This document shows positions 33,073-44,672 of a stretch of 64,000 nt of DNA, in pieces. The notes under the pieces were generated by a model. It was not told where the DNA came from, searched no databases, and saw nothing but the letters and a program-made list of their open reading frames with translations. Within the stretch, counting starts at the first letter, position 1. Each line of letters opens with the position of its first letter. Source of the stretch: Diadema setosum. Its lineage: Eukaryota; Echinodermata; Echinoidea; Diadematoida; Diadematidae. Position numbers and translations under genes: made by a program. The stretch lies in NCBI GenBank assembly GCA_033980235.1, contig CM067075.1, forward strand, positions 34,668,385 through 34,732,384. The letters are read 5' to 3'.

Positions 33073-34021
33073 ATGACATTTTGCCTTATTTCGAGGGTAC
33101 TGAATCCGAATGTGAATAAGGCAACTTTGGGATTGAGTAGGATTTTATTTTTAAGATATTCAAGCACCCTCAAAATAGGATAAAACCATCAAAAAACTTC
33201 GGGCGGACGGTAAAGCGAGGTCAGGCCCAAAGTCCTGGCTTTGTCACCCAGACTATAAAGTATAACCAACATTCCGAATAACCAACTTTATTTTTTTTCC
33301 TTCCTTTTTTTTTTTTTTAATCATTGGAATAAGGAACCTTAATATTTCGTTTTCGGAACAATCTTTGGAGCAACGAACAATAACGGTGAACTAGCTGAAC
33401 GCGGGAAATGAAAGATTTGATTATAACGTAAAAGTGTTTTGGAATTAAATTAAAAACACTTACGCGCGCAAAATAAAATCTTGGGTTTTTTGAGGGGGGG
33501 GGGGAGGTGTTTTTTCTTTTTGTTGAAAAGCAAGCAACAACAAAAAAGTGAGACAAACATGCTATTTACTCACAAATTAGCCGTCCAGAAAGACTATCGT
33601 TGGCTCCACAATGTCGACTCCGTATCGAAGACTCATTTACACCACGCAAGATTGCTTCAGTGTCATCTCCTTTACCACATGTTTCTAAAGGCCCGATCGA
33701 TTAAAGCTTTTTTTTAAGACTTGATCGTCAAAACTCTTACATCGGGTTGAAAAAGCATAAAACTTGGATATAAAACGGACACATACACACGTGCGCGCGC
33801 GCTACAATGAACTTCTTAATAAAACAAAAAAGTTTGTTGAAGTTAGGTAAGACAGATAAACATGACTAGATGTATATGTTTTTTGCAGTACAGTATTGAC
33901 TTTGGCTTAGCCATAAAGCAGCGACAGAGTATGGCCTATTAGTATATATATAAACAAAAATGAAGTCAGCTTACTTCTCCCTGTTATTGATCTGACTTTA
34001 TGTATACATGTAATTTATATA

Positions 34022-34100
<79 letters not shown>

Positions 34101-34939
34101 TAGAGTACGGTGTAGGATATCTGCAGGAAGTATTAGCATAGTCAATTTAAAGAATAGTCCAGTATGGAAGTAGGCTCCTTTTGTCAATAAATGGCTGCGT
34201 ATCAGACTAAATCAATCTTCAAAACTTATTGGATTTTCGTTAAAACAAGATACAACTGTAGCTGTATTCGAATATTTAAAAAAAAAAGAGAGCAGTTACA
34301 GCACTAATGAACTTATCAAGAAATTGTGATCATTTCACAGTATTCAAAGTTAAGTCTATAGTTGAATGCACACTACGCGACATTCCAGAATAAAGCGAGA
34401 GAAATTTTGAAGAAAAAAATTAAATGTTCTTTCGTGAATACGAAAATATCGAGAAACAACACTCTCGTATTTATTGATATAATATACCAATGCAAGTTAC
34501 AGATAAATCGATTTTGAGTAATTTTTCGTTAGTCATTCCATTTATTGAAATAAGCACCCTACATAATCTTAACCTCGTATACAGAGTTTAAATCTTGCTG
34601 AAACTGCAAAGAAAAAGTGTGCATCGTATCATATGACAATTCATATGTGCCAGTGAGGAACATGTATGTCAAAATATCAACAACTTTTGATGACAATATA
34701 CGTCTTACTAACATTGTGGGGGGCTGCATATTATGTAATGTTCTATTTCCACAAAGAACCGCTTTAACATTAGTTTCCGCAACCTACGTTTTATCTACTA
34801 ATACCTAAAAGACTTATTTTGCCTGCTGCTGTCAATCTTGTCACTACGACCATTAGCACCAGTGGACATGAAATGATTTTACTTTAACTCAAAATGATAT
34901 GAACATGATTATGAAGCATTAATAATCATATATTTTATA
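33001..34939. other. Unit 3 spacer, first part
   Basis: Paralogous to 42360-44670 (unit 4) and, for its later part, 51750-53160 and 59440-60050. Landmarks: CA run (33039-33068), 'ttcgagggtactgaatccgaatgtg', 'cttcgggcggacggtaaagc', 'gacaagattgcttcagtgtcat'-like words and 'agcgacagagta'. Contains a long AT microsatellite (34014-34096). The block from 43230 shares a T/G-run plus 'agcaagcaacaacaaa'. No coding sequence. Confidence 0.6.
34014..34096. repeat. (TA)n microsatellite
   Basis: About 40 TA dinucleotides with a few interruptions. Absent from the sister spacers. Confidence 0.85.
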
Positions 34940-36010
34940 ACCCAGCTAACATTTGGACGTTTTCTTTTCATTGTTGAAAAATTCCAAGTTCGTTATTTGG
35001 ACGTTTTGTCAAAACGTTTTCAGAGCGTCTTTTTGTGGAAGGTTTTCGACGTATTCAAAACGTTTCAAATGGACGTTATAAAAACGTTTCGGATTATCTA
35101 AATACCTGCAGAAAACCTTGTAGACGTTACATAAGTCAATGAAACCTTTTAAGAATATCCAAAACGTTTGTGGACAATCTACGGACGTCCAGAAAACCTT
35201 TGAAAACTGTCTAGAACGTTTAAAAAACGCTTTAAGAACGTCCAAGATGTCTTGTGACCTACATGTAATCCAAAACGTTTAGAAAACCTTTCATATCCGT
35301 CAATAACATCCAGAAAACCTTTTTTAGAACGTCTTATGTTTATTTTTATTGGTTATTTAAAAAATTGTAGTTATGAGATTATACATGCACAATCTGGGAT
35401 AAATGGACCCTAATCCTATATAATCCTGTCCTAACCTGTTCCTAATGTCCTACCATCGATACGTACATCCTATTCCCAACTGATGAATCTGTATCACATT
35501 CTTTTATATACCAGCAAAATGTGGTTGGGCCTCAATACCCGCCTAAAAATGTATGGGGATGGAGCCTTCTCTTTTGTTGCGCCACGTCTGTGAAACTCTC
35601 TACCAGTCTAGCTTCGCAAATGCAACAGTCCCAATATATACCTTTAAGTCTGAACTGTTAAGACTTATCTTTTCCAGCAACTTTGTGAATGATGTGTGAC
35701 ACTTTGTGGGAGCTGGGCGCCTTTGAATTTTTCTACAGATAAATGACGCTATATACACTGATATAAATGCTGCTTCATCATCATCATCATAATGCATGAA
35801 GATATGGTTACTAAAATCAGATCACACACACCTTAATTAGGCCTATTAACATATTGAAAATACCTCTTCTTAGCACAATTTCGAAATTGTGAATAACTGA
35901 ACAATACCGTAAGTTTAATTTTAACATAGAAAGTTTGAACCCAGCATAAATCTTTAGATTTCAATGTCTAAAAACACGTTTAGGAAACGTTTTGAAAACG
36001 CTAATATTTA
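34940..36010. mobile_element. AAACGT-rich TIR element
   Basis: Comparison with unit 4 (cattaagaataatatactaataagtcg near 45353) shows an insertion here. The left end cccagctaacatttggacg and the complement of the right end (aaaacgctaatatttaatggga) align as inverted termini. The left 400 bp is packed with AAAACGTTT, GGACGTT and AGAAAACCTT words. A LINE 3' fragment (about 35520-35790) sits inside it. No coding sequence of its own. Confidence 0.65.
35520..35790 (+). pseudogene. LINE C-terminal remnant with TCA tail
   Basis: One + frame reads GAFSFVAPRL-stop-NSLPV, the hallmark LINE C-terminal APRLWNSLP motif with Trp turned to a stop. An YTFKSELLRL-like segment follows, then the 3' words acgctatatacactgatataaa and a (TCA)n tail at about 35775-35790. 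Heavily mutated and nested in the AAACGT element. Confidence 0.6.
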
Positions 36011-36339
36011 ATGGGAAGTCGTTTAAAGTATCAAACTCATGAGCATCCTTTATTCAACGAGAAAATTTTTACTCCCGTCAATTTCAGGCCAGCGTTTGTG
36101 CATGTTATTGTAACAGCTGATGTGAAAATCGTTGGTCAGAAGATTAGTGGAATATTTCTGGAATGGCTTGGTTCATCTTCGGCATTTAATGTTGTTATCA
36201 GTTACGTTGAGACGGTGATAGTACAGTTTTCGTCATGAACGCATTCAGGTTTTCACACTCTGCTAGATAATTTAGAAACCATTTAAAACAAATTGTATAT
36301 TGAAATTATTAAATTGAAGGTATACAATTAAAAAAAAAG

Positions 36340-36608
36340 AATTAAACGTTTATTTTATGAAGATCTGCTTTGAAATAGCTGACACATCCAAAGCCAAAGA
36401 GGCCATAAGAAAGGGTGGGTCTCATTTCTTATTATGATGACTTTTTATATCTCTGTCATTTCAAAACCGATCTTTATCAAACTAACGTTTAATTCCTCTT
36501 AGAATTGAGTTCTCTCTAACATTCTAAATTTAGATTTAACGGTTCCAAATTATCTATAGAAAAAATTTCAAATCTAAATCAATATTAAAATCAAACTATA
36601 CTATCTCT
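36340..36608. mobile_element. Old TTAA MITE remnant, unit 3
   Basis: Matches the interior and right end of the MITE at 20941-21322: aacgtttat, tccaaagcc, gggtgggtctcattt, tatctctgtcatttcaaaacc, taattcctctta, and a right end ctatctcTTTAA. The left TIR is lost. It lies at the same place in units 4, 5 and 6. Confidence 0.65.
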
Positions 36609-37839
36609 TTAAGGGCCAAGAGCTTATCCTGGAAGGTAGCTACCCTTGAACTTAAGGAAAACTGTCTAAACGTAACTCCTAACTCCCTGCTTTTCAACAT
36701 CCATGGATAGTGCAGGGTAATGAATTGAATAGGGAATCCATTAGCGACATTTCCGAAGGAAAAGACCTAAGAAACTGAAAATGCCAGATTGATTTCTTGA
36801 TGCTACGCTGTCTTTTGAATTTTCATTCCATGCACATGAGAGAAAAATTAATTAACCGTGCAGTGAACTCTTTTCAGTGTAGTCAGTATGGATTAATCGA
36901 TAAAACTATTCGAAGGAAATGAAGTAAAAACTGTTCGATGGAAATGCAGTAATTGAATACTGATACTTTTCATTCGTAGTGCATTTTCTTGGGTTCACCG
37001 TATAGTTAGGATTGTTGGCTGTTGTTTTTCTACTTTTTTGAGGGGGGATGAAAAAAGAACTCAAGTAAATGATTGTATGATACCCGTAAATACCCCCACC
37101 CATATACACATACTTACTCATTTGTTTTTACTTAACTTTCTGGAACAATGATGTATAACATGGCTTTATAAACACACTATTAAAAGAAACATTTTATTTG
37201 GATACGTCACAGGAGCAATTATAAATGACATCTAACGCATTTTGAAAAGAACTACTGCATAGAAAGGAGTTATTAAGATACTGTTCTTGCGTCGAGTTGC
37301 TTATTTTGCAAGGGACTACCCAACCACCTTCTGTTCCTGTGACAACAATGCCAGGCTGAGTACAACCATGAAGATATGTCTCGGATTTTATCCAGTGCTT
37401 TAGTTCAAATGCCCTATCCTGTATACCGTTTCTTCTATATAGCAATTGTTGACTTTTTGCTGAGGAATTTCTTCATGCTTTAAGGCTCAGATTCTTACTG
37501 ATAACTATACCTGTATAATATTGTCAGACAAGTTTACTATAGGAAGCCAAGGACTGTTATGATCAGGTTCACCAATAATGTTGCAACTGCCGTTTGAAGT
37601 GGCTAGAATACTCTGGAAGGCACGTAGGTAATAATTATGTTGGTCATAATGATTGATCCTTTGCAACTTTGATTCATTTCATCTGCAAGCCTTAAAATAT
37701 CACAGGGGGTGGGGATCGATTGCTAATGTGTGTGTCGCGGGGGGGGGGGGGTTCTCGTGTTGCGCCATGGGAAGGGGTGGGAGTGGGTCAGGGGAAGCAA
37801 CAAGGACAGTTCTCGTGCAAGGGGCCGCGGACCGTTTTT

Positions 37840-37843
<4 letters not shown>

Positions 37844-37895
<52 letters not shown>

Positions 37896-37911
37896 ATGTG
37901 TGTGTGTGTGT
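37844..37911. repeat. (GT)n microsatellite
   Basis: About 30 GT dinucleotides with two TTTATG-type interruptions. The same position in units 4 and 5 holds shorter GT runs. Open frames over it are low-complexity. Confidence 0.85.
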
Positions 37912-38097
37912 TTGGAGGGGTAGGCTACGGGACAGGGGAGGGGTAAAGGTCAATGTTATCTCCCCACTTTGTTAATAGATGGGAAGAATCTAAGGGCGGA
38001 ATAGTCGGAAATTGAAATTCATGGGGGGGTGATTCTTTTTCGATTTCTTTTTTTCTTCTTTTAAAGAATCAAAAGTGTATGGGGGCGGGGAGTAACT

Positions 38098-38140
38098 CGC
38101 CCCATGCGCCTGCGTATTGCAGGTGTTTTTCTATTGGTCG
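38098..38140 (+). promoter_or_regulatory. Conserved promoter-like block, unit 3
   Basis: Retains ATGCGCCTGCGTATTGCAGG and the inverted CCAAT box (ATTGG 38133-38137). The upstream CTGCGCAG and TTGCGCAA words present in units 2, 4, 5 and 6 are missing here, replaced by a GGGGGCGGGG run. Confidence 0.45.
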
Positions 38141-38341
38141 AGCCCCAACTACAACGATGATGTGTTCGGTTTTCGCTTCGAATCCTATGGGAGTGACAGG
38201 TTCGACAATGTTATCTGTCCCAGATGGGGTACAAATAGACATTTTCGGAGAAGTCCAATCCAATGAGACTGCGACACAGTATCAGCATCGTTCTCGCCAT
38301 CACTCCAACTCGTGAAGCGAGCTTAAAGTCAGACTTCTATC
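38138..38341 (+). other. Putative 5'UTR exon 1 of receptor gene 3
   Basis: Ends at donor ATC|GTAAGT (38342). It contains an in-frame stretch starting with two ATGs near 38156 (MMCSVFASNP...), a possible upstream reading frame that also appears in units 4 and 5 but not in 1 and 2. Splicing to 40260 would remove 1918 nt. Confidence 0.5.
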
Positions 38342-38979
38342 GTAAGTGCCATTGTATTCATTACAAGCTTTTCCTTCTCTATCTGATAGCAGTTTCTTTG
38401 AAGTACAAATATATTTTGATGAGGTAAAATTTTCGGTCTTCGGATACAGCACGCTTTACTCGAACCAGTCTTCTTTTTCTTCTTCTTCTTCGTATTTTGT
38501 CCTCGTTTTTATCACCGAGCAAAACATGTAAGTTCACAACATCCAATTCCAAAGTGCACTTTGCTACATGATGTTCCAGTTATGGCTTATGATTGTTCTG
38601 ACTCATGAATGTAGATTTTTTTCGATATTAAATACTGTTGAGGACTTTTTTTCTTAATTTACGTGATTCATGCCATTGACTTTTCACAGTACCTAAACGA
38701 TATTAAAATGAAAGTGTTCGCCACTAAAACTACATCAATTTTTGCACTATCAGGATGGACTTTTTGAATGCTTGGTAAAACGTTTTTGCAAACGGCAAAA
38801 TAAGAGATAGTTAATATGAGTTCCACAGATTTCAAGAATTATGAGTTTTACCGAATAGAAAAGATAATTTTGTCATCACTTTCACTGAATTTCCTTGCAA
38901 TCTCATAATGAGAATTTTGATTCCTAATCGTATATGTCACTTCAAAACGTAATTCGAGTTCGATCGTTTATCTTTCTTC

Positions 38980-39066
38980 AATCCGATATGACTATACGAC
39001 ACACTCTCAGCATCGTTCTCGCCATCATTCCGACTCGTAAAGAGAGCCTAAAGTCAGACTTTTATC
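38980..39066 (+). other. Duplicate exon 1 fragment, gene 3
   Basis: A second copy of the exon 1 3' half (cacacactctcagcatcgttctcgcc...) with its own ATC|GTAAGT donor at 39067 and repeated intron start. It is preceded by a copy of the intron end (aattcgagttcgatcgttta then tctttcttc) that runs straight into exon sequence, so unit 3 carries an internal duplication of about 0.73 kb made by an intron-end to exon-1 junction. It could act as an alternative donor. Confidence 0.55.
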
Positions 39067-39388
39067 GTAAGTGTCATTATATTCATTTCAAGCTTTTCCT
39101 TCTCTATCTGATATCAGTTTCTTTGAAGTACAAACATATTTTTATGAGGTGGAATTTGCAGTTTCAGATTCGAATACAGCACGCATTACTCAAATCAGTC
39201 TTCTTTTTCTTCTTTTTATTTTGTCACGTTTTTATTACGGAGCAAAGCATATGAGTTAACAAGTTTGTTCCAATTTCCACTGCACTTTGCTACACCTGTT
39301 GCAGTCGTGCCAGACTTATAATTGTTCCGACTCAAGGTTTCATTACGATATTACTGTTGAGGACTTTTTATTCATTACGTGATTCATG

Positions 39389-39918
39389 CACTGTAAAAAC
39401 ATCGGTGTTAGATTTAACACCACGGGTGTTAAATCTAACACCGATCAAACTTCAATAAAGGACCACACCCACAGGTGTTGAAAATGCACTGTGATGGTGT
39501 TGAAAAGTGTTCACCTGACACTTCGTGGTGTTAATTTGACACCGTACCTGGTCTTATTTTGACACTGTACTGGTGTTAATTAAAAATGACACCACATGGT
39601 GTTGATTTGATATTTGTTGGTGTTAATATCAATGGTTTAACACCCGTCCAGCTTCAATAAGAGACCACACCAGCTGGTGTTACTTTGGTGTAAATTTATT
39701 TTCACATTTTTTCAAAAATCTAGTATTTTAATGTAAAATTCTTGATCGTCTTGTTTAAATTAAAAATCAACAAAAAGTGCAGTTACTAAGAAACTCTTAA
39801 AAAAACAGTTTAAAATTTGGAATTGACACCCGGAGGTGTTAATTTAACACCATAAATGAGCACCGAAAATTTAACACCAGCTCGGTGTTCACTATTTAAC
39901 ACCGGACTTTTTGCAGTG
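39389..39918. mobile_element. CACTG-ended MITE, GGTGTTA-rich
   Basis: 530 bp inside the gene 3 intron. Ends CACTGTAAAAA and TTTTTGCAGTG are inverted repeats, and host flanks read catg before and tgcc after (TG duplicated). The interior is packed with GGTGTTA and TAACACC words in both orientations. The host sequence gattcatgccattgac elsewhere (38663, 48370) confirms an insertion. CACTR-type ends hint at a CACTA-like mobiliser, but the 2-bp duplication does not fit the usual 3 bp, so this stays open. Confidence 0.8.
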
Positions 39919-40293
39919 TGCCATTGATTATTCGCTGTACCTGAACAATAAATGAAAGTGTGCGCCGCTGAAAGTACATCAGTTTAAGAATATCATGATG
40001 GGCTTTCTAAATGCTTGGTAAAACATTTGCAAACAGCAAAATTATAGATATTTAATAAAAATTCTACAAATTTCAAGAATTATGTGTTCAGCCGAAATAG
40101 AAAAGATAAATTTGACATCACTTTCATTGAATTTTCTTTCGATCTTCTTGATGAGAATGGCATAGATTCTTTGTTGCTTATTACCTGCTTAAATACCTAA
40201 ATATGCCACTTCAAAATGTCATTCGAGTTCGATCGTTTCTCTTTCTTCTTCCACCATAGAGATATCAGAGACTGACTTCTAGGCTCCACCATC

Positions 40294-41481
40294 ATGTGGT
40301 CTTTGGTTTTAGTGACTGGTATCATAGTCTATGGAGACCTAGTATCGCCTCTTGACCCATTTTCTGGTAAATCCGCCATCTCGGAGGACAGAACCATAGA
40401 CATAGAAGGTGCAGGAACTCCAGGAATTCGCAGAAGCAATTTGCCATGGAATTCCTCTACCGAAAGTGACGAGACAAGTCAATCCGGTGATCCACCAAAG
40501 CTCGACCAATTGCAGTGGGTATGGTTCTTTGAGTGGACGTGGGTGAATGGTCTGGAGATGAGCTGTGCTTTCGTTGGGATAGTAGGGAACCTGCTCGTTA
40601 TCCTCGCATTACGGATGCAAGTAGGAGTCAATAAACATTCGACCGACATCTTCATCGGAGCACTGGCAGTTTCTGATCTACTTACGTCCATTTCTATCCT
40701 ACCCTTACCTCTTGCTGTCAGGGTGCCGCGTACGCCAGTTGGTTCGCTATACTGTAAGTTTGCATACACGCGTTACTTTATGTGGGTCCCAGTCCACATG
40801 TCCATTTATACTCTTGTAGGAATAGCCATCGAACGCACGATTGCAGTGGTGAGTCCACTCCATTTCCGATCTTACGTCACCACTCGCAAAATTTACTACT
40901 ACTTATCAACGGTGTGTGTTTTCTCCTTTATATCCTACCTCTATTCTGTTGAAATGGCGGTGGTCAACAACACCTGTAAACTCCTAAATGAAGCCACGTC
41001 CAGTAAAACGATCATATTCTACTTACTCATAATCAGGTTTGGGTTCCCTGTTCCTATTATGATCGTAACACAGTCGGTAACGGCATGGTCACTACATCTG
41101 CAATCACGCCGCGCGCGCAAGGGTCTTTCTCAGGCTTCTTCGGTATCGTCCACTCACATACGAGCTCGCAACCGTATGGCCAGGCTGACCCTCCTCATCG
41201 TCTTAACGTACATCCTGACATTTGCTCCTCTTCATTTGACAGCCTTGGTATATGTCCTGCAGGGAAAGGTGAACTCGTACATACGTAGTCCTCTTCACAG
41301 CGCTGTGTCTGTGCTGATTTGTGTTAACTCTTGCGCCAACCCTTTCATATACGCATCACAGTACCCGAGGTTCCGAGTTGCCATTAGAAATGTTTTCAAC
41401 TGTAAACGAGCTGACAACCGGGAACATCTCTTTTCTACTGTGGAAAAGTCATACAATACAGAGAATGCCCACAATCATTAA
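40294..41481 (+). CDS. Class A GPCR, receptor gene 3
   Basis: Orphan rhodopsin-family receptor, 395 residues in one exon. Signal-peptide-like N-terminus (MWSLVLVTGIIVYGDLVS), sequon at N53, Trp-rich pre-TM1 segment, TM1 GN (N99, here in GIVGNLL), LAVSD (D128), Cys 154, ERT 180-182 followed by VSPLHFR, loop-2 sequon NNTC, PVPIMIV in TM5, TFAP in TM6 and NPFIY at 349-353. Tail NVFNCKRADNREHL differs from the usual FKCKR. The acceptor CTTCTTCCACCATAG ends at 40259, giving 34 nt of UTR before the ATG. An AATAAA occurs 160 nt after the stop (41644-41649); the sister genes read AATAGA there. Confidence 0.95.
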   Translation: MWSLVLVTGIIVYGDLVSPLDPFSGKSAISEDRTIDIEGAGTPGIRRSNLPWNSSTESDETSQSGDPPKLDQLQWVWFFEWTWVNGLEMSCAFVGIVGNLLVILALRMQVGVNKHSTDIFIGALAVSDLLTSISILPLPLAVRVPRTPVGSLYCKFAYTRYFMWVPVHMSIYTLVGIAIERTIAVVSPLHFRSYVTTRKIYYYLSTVCVFSFISYLYSVEMAVVNNTCKLLNEATSSKTIIFYLLIIRFGFPVPIMIVTQSVTAWSLHLQSRRARKGLSQASSVSSTHIRARNRMARLTLLIVLTYILTFAPLHLTALVYVLQGKVNSYIRSPLHSAVSVLICVNSCANPFIYASQYPRFRVAIRNVFNCKRADNREHLFSTVEKSYNTENAHNH

Positions 41482-41643
41482 TTATGTGCAAGTAGGCCCT
41501 ATCCCACTCCTAATATCTATGTCATGATATGACTGCTATGCCCTTGTACATCTATTGTGAAGTTTAAGAAAAAAATCCTCTACTGGAAGCGATTGGTGTC
41601 AGCGTGATAGGGAATGGTATTATAGTAGTCCTGTTCAGAATCG

Positions 41644-41649
41644 AATAAA
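41644..41649 (+). promoter_or_regulatory. Candidate polyadenylation signal, gene 3
   Basis: AATAAA about 160 nt after the stop codon. Aligned positions after genes 4 and 5 read AATAGA and gene 2 reads AATAGA within aaaatagaaatt, so only gene 3 has the canonical hexamer here. Confidence 0.4.
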
Positions 41650-41699
41650 GATTATTCTCAATTATATACCTTTATATCCTACATGTAGTTGTGTGAAAA

Positions 41700-42608
41700 T
41701 GAAAGTAGGTCCTATGGGCAAATCATTTTGGTAATGGAAAGTGGGTGCCTCATGGAAATCGAACTGCATAAGTGACTGGATATACCATGCAACCAATCAT
41801 CAGAAATAGTCAATGAGGAAAATCCATTTTTGGTTAAAGAATTTAAAACTGAAAATCGTTTCTTCAAAGCGCAGACCAAAAGTTTGGAGAAATGCGTTCA
41901 AAACTTTTCTATATTTGGATGTTATGTGATGTAGTACGATAATGTTTTCACAAATTTAATCGATAATCAGTGAAAGTTAATCCAAAAACAAGTGACTCGA
42001 AAATAACTGAGATCGATTGATTGGACAAGTCTTACAGGTGTACAGGGATTATGCTGCTCATTATAACGATCAACTGAACTGAAGTTTCACTTATACGAAA
42101 GGCATGTTGTGGTTGGCTTTTTATAGTTGGCTTTTTATGAGGCAATTTGTCTATTTGGATATTTTGTTTTTCTCTTTGAAGACAATGATAAATAATGATG
42201 ATATCAACAAGCTTCAGACCTGCGACGTCAACATTAAGACGACGCCTCCTCCCGGGCTGAACAAAGGAACTAATTAGCCTGGTATACTAGGACATGCATC
42301 TTTCTTCGTTTTCGCAGACTACACACAAAAAATAAAAGCAACAATACTTCCGATATATTTCCTTACAAATGGTGAAAGTTGGACACAAAAAATGACATTT
42401 CGCCTTATTTCGAGGGTACTGAATCCGAATGTGAATGATGCAACTTCTGGATGGTTTAGGATTTTAAGATATTCAAGCACCCTCAAAATAGGGTAAAACC
42501 ATCAAAAAAACTTCGGGCGGACGGTAAAGCGAGGTCAGGCCCAGAATCCCGGCTTTGGCACCCAGACTACATACAGAGTATAACCAACCTTCGGAATAAC
42601 CAACATTA
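41700..42608. other. Downstream block of gene 3 and start of unit 4 spacer
   Basis: Paralogous to the downstream blocks of genes 1, 2 and 4 up to about 42210 (cataagtgactgg, gataatcagtgaaagttaatcc, ggacaagtcttacagg), then joins the unit spacer type seen at 33060. No gene. Confidence 0.55.
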
Positions 42609-43050
42609 TATAGATGATGACTGGCGAGGGAGTGAACATACCGAATGTTCCACCCGAAGGGTTTGAAATGCTATTGAGGGAGGTAATAAGTCCCGAGACG
42701 AAGTCGAGGGACTTATAACCTCCCGAAGTAGCATTTCAAACGCTAAGGGTGGAACGTTTGGTACATGTTCCCGACAACAAAAGTCATCATCTGTTATATT
42801 ACATGGGTTAGTCAAATACGTCAAACACGTCAACGCAAACCACCAGCACAACGCACTCGATCGCTCGCGCAGAGCCAAATTCACTGCGCACGCGGTCCTA
42901 GCCTTCTGTCATTTGTTACGTGAAAATGTTTTCCCATGGGAGAACATTACAAAAATGTTCTGCCCATGGGCGAACATAACGAATGTGCCTCCACCACGTG
43001 ACTGTGTTTAGCCAATCACTAACCGGTATTTGACTAACCCATTTAATATT
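42609..43050. mobile_element. Nested foldback element
   Basis: Two inverted repeat systems. The first is gaacataccgaatgttccac to gtggaacgtttggtacatgttc, with inner arms (tttgaaatgct/agcatttcaaa, gggaggt/acctccc), spanning about 42635-42772. The second is acatgggttagtcaaatac (about 42802) to gtatttgactaacccat (about 43026-43042). The unit 3 paralogue (33265-33300) lacks all of it, which supports insertion. Non-coding. Confidence 0.65.
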
Positions 43051-44672
43051 ATTTGTTGTTTTTCCCCCCTTTTGGATTCTTTTCGGAGCCATGAACAATA
43101 ACGGTGAACTGTCACGCGGGAAATAAAAGTCGCCCACTTTCAATTGACAAAAGATTATGGCGTAAAAGAGTCTTGGAATTGAATTGAAAACAACACTTAC
43201 GTGTACAAATTAAAACCCTCGTTTTGTTTGTTTGTTTTGTTGTTGTTGTTGTTTTTTTTTTTGGGGGGGGGAGGGGGTTAATAGCAAGCAACAACAAAGA
43301 GTGACACACGTGCTATTTACACACAAATTAGCAGTCCACAAAGACTATCGTTGGCTCCACAATTTCGACTTCATAACGAAGACTCATACCACGCAAGATT
43401 GCTTCAGTGTCATTTCCTGACCCACTTGTTTTTTAGAGGTCCGATTGATTATAGATTTTGTTCAGACTTGATCGTCAAAATGTTTCACCGGGTTGATAAA
43501 ACATACAACTCTGATATAAAATGGACACACACACACACACACACACACGCTACAGTAAACTTCATTTAAAAAAAAAAGGTTTGTTGAAGACAAGTTAGAC
43601 AGATAAACGTGACTAGATATGTTTTTGTATTATAGTATTAACTTTTGCTTAGTTATAAAGCAGCGACATACAGAGTAGGGCCTATATATCTAAACAAAAA
43701 TGAAATCAGCTTATTTTCCCTACGATTGTGTAGAGTAATTTGACTTACAGCATTATGAGGTACGATCAGCTGACGATGTAGGATACCTGCCGGAAGTATT
43801 AGCATAGTCAACGTAAAGAATAATCCAATATGGAAGTACTGTAAATTATGGCTGCATATCAGATTACATGTATCTTCAAACTAGATGGGTTTCGTGAAAA
43901 AGATAGCTGTAGTCGAACATTTTTAAAAGGAGAAAGAGAAATCTGTGGTCGAATCACAGAATAAGAACTTTTTTTGACAAGCACTACCACATAGACAAAT
44001 GTTTACATCTTTATTGAAGTATTTGTGCTGATATTTCCCTCCTCCATATATAATCATATGACTAACAGTTATAGCACTAATGAACTTATCAAGAAATTGT
44101 GATCATTTGACAATATTCAAAGTTAAGTCTATAAATGCACACTACCGATATTCCCGAATAACGCGAGAGAAATTTTGAAAAAAATATATATGAATGCTCT
44201 TTCGTAAATACGAAAGAATCGAGATACAACACTCTTCTATTTATTGATATACCAATGTAAGTTACAGACACGTATCCTGACAGATGTATCGATTTGAGGT
44301 AATTTTTCGTTAGTCATTCCTTTTATTGAAATAAGGACGCTGCATAATCATAACCTCATATACTCAGCGGAAACTGCAAAGAAAATGTGTGCAACGTATA
44401 TATTACAAGTTATCTGCGCAAGAGGAACATGTCATGTTGTGTCAAAATCTCAACAACTTCTGATGACAATACTATGTCTCGCTAACGAAGTGAGGGCTGT
44501 ATATTATGTCATGTTCTATTTCAATAAAGAACCGCTTTAACATTAGGTTCCGCACCCAACGTTATATCTACCTAAAGGAATAATTTTGCCTACTGTTGTC
44601 GATCTTGTCACTACAACCATTTGCTCCAGTGGCAATGAAAGGATTTTATTTTAACTCAAAATGATATGAACA
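43051..44672. other. Unit 4 spacer, first part
   Basis: Paralogous to 33330-34930: caataacggtgaact, agcaagcaacaacaaa, agactatcgttggctccacaat, a CA run (43527-43548), aaagcagcgaca and aacattaggttccgcaccc. No gene. Confidence 0.55.

Larger units (their letters stand above)
36011..38090. other. Unit 3 spacer, second part
   Basis: Paralogous to 45390-47450, 53200-56100 and 60080-63110. Landmarks in order: tcctttattcaacgag, gttattgtaacagctgatg, the old MITE remnant (36340-36608), gaattgaatagg plus ccattagcgacatttcc, ttcttgggttcaccg, a poly-C/G tract, gaaggagttattaagatactg, gatcaggttcaccaataat, and a GT microsatellite (about 37844-37911). No gene. Confidence 0.6.

Noticed and set aside
37653..37975. 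Val/Cys-rich frames over GT runs (also near 18269, 47091, 58884)
   Set aside because: Pure microsatellite translations.
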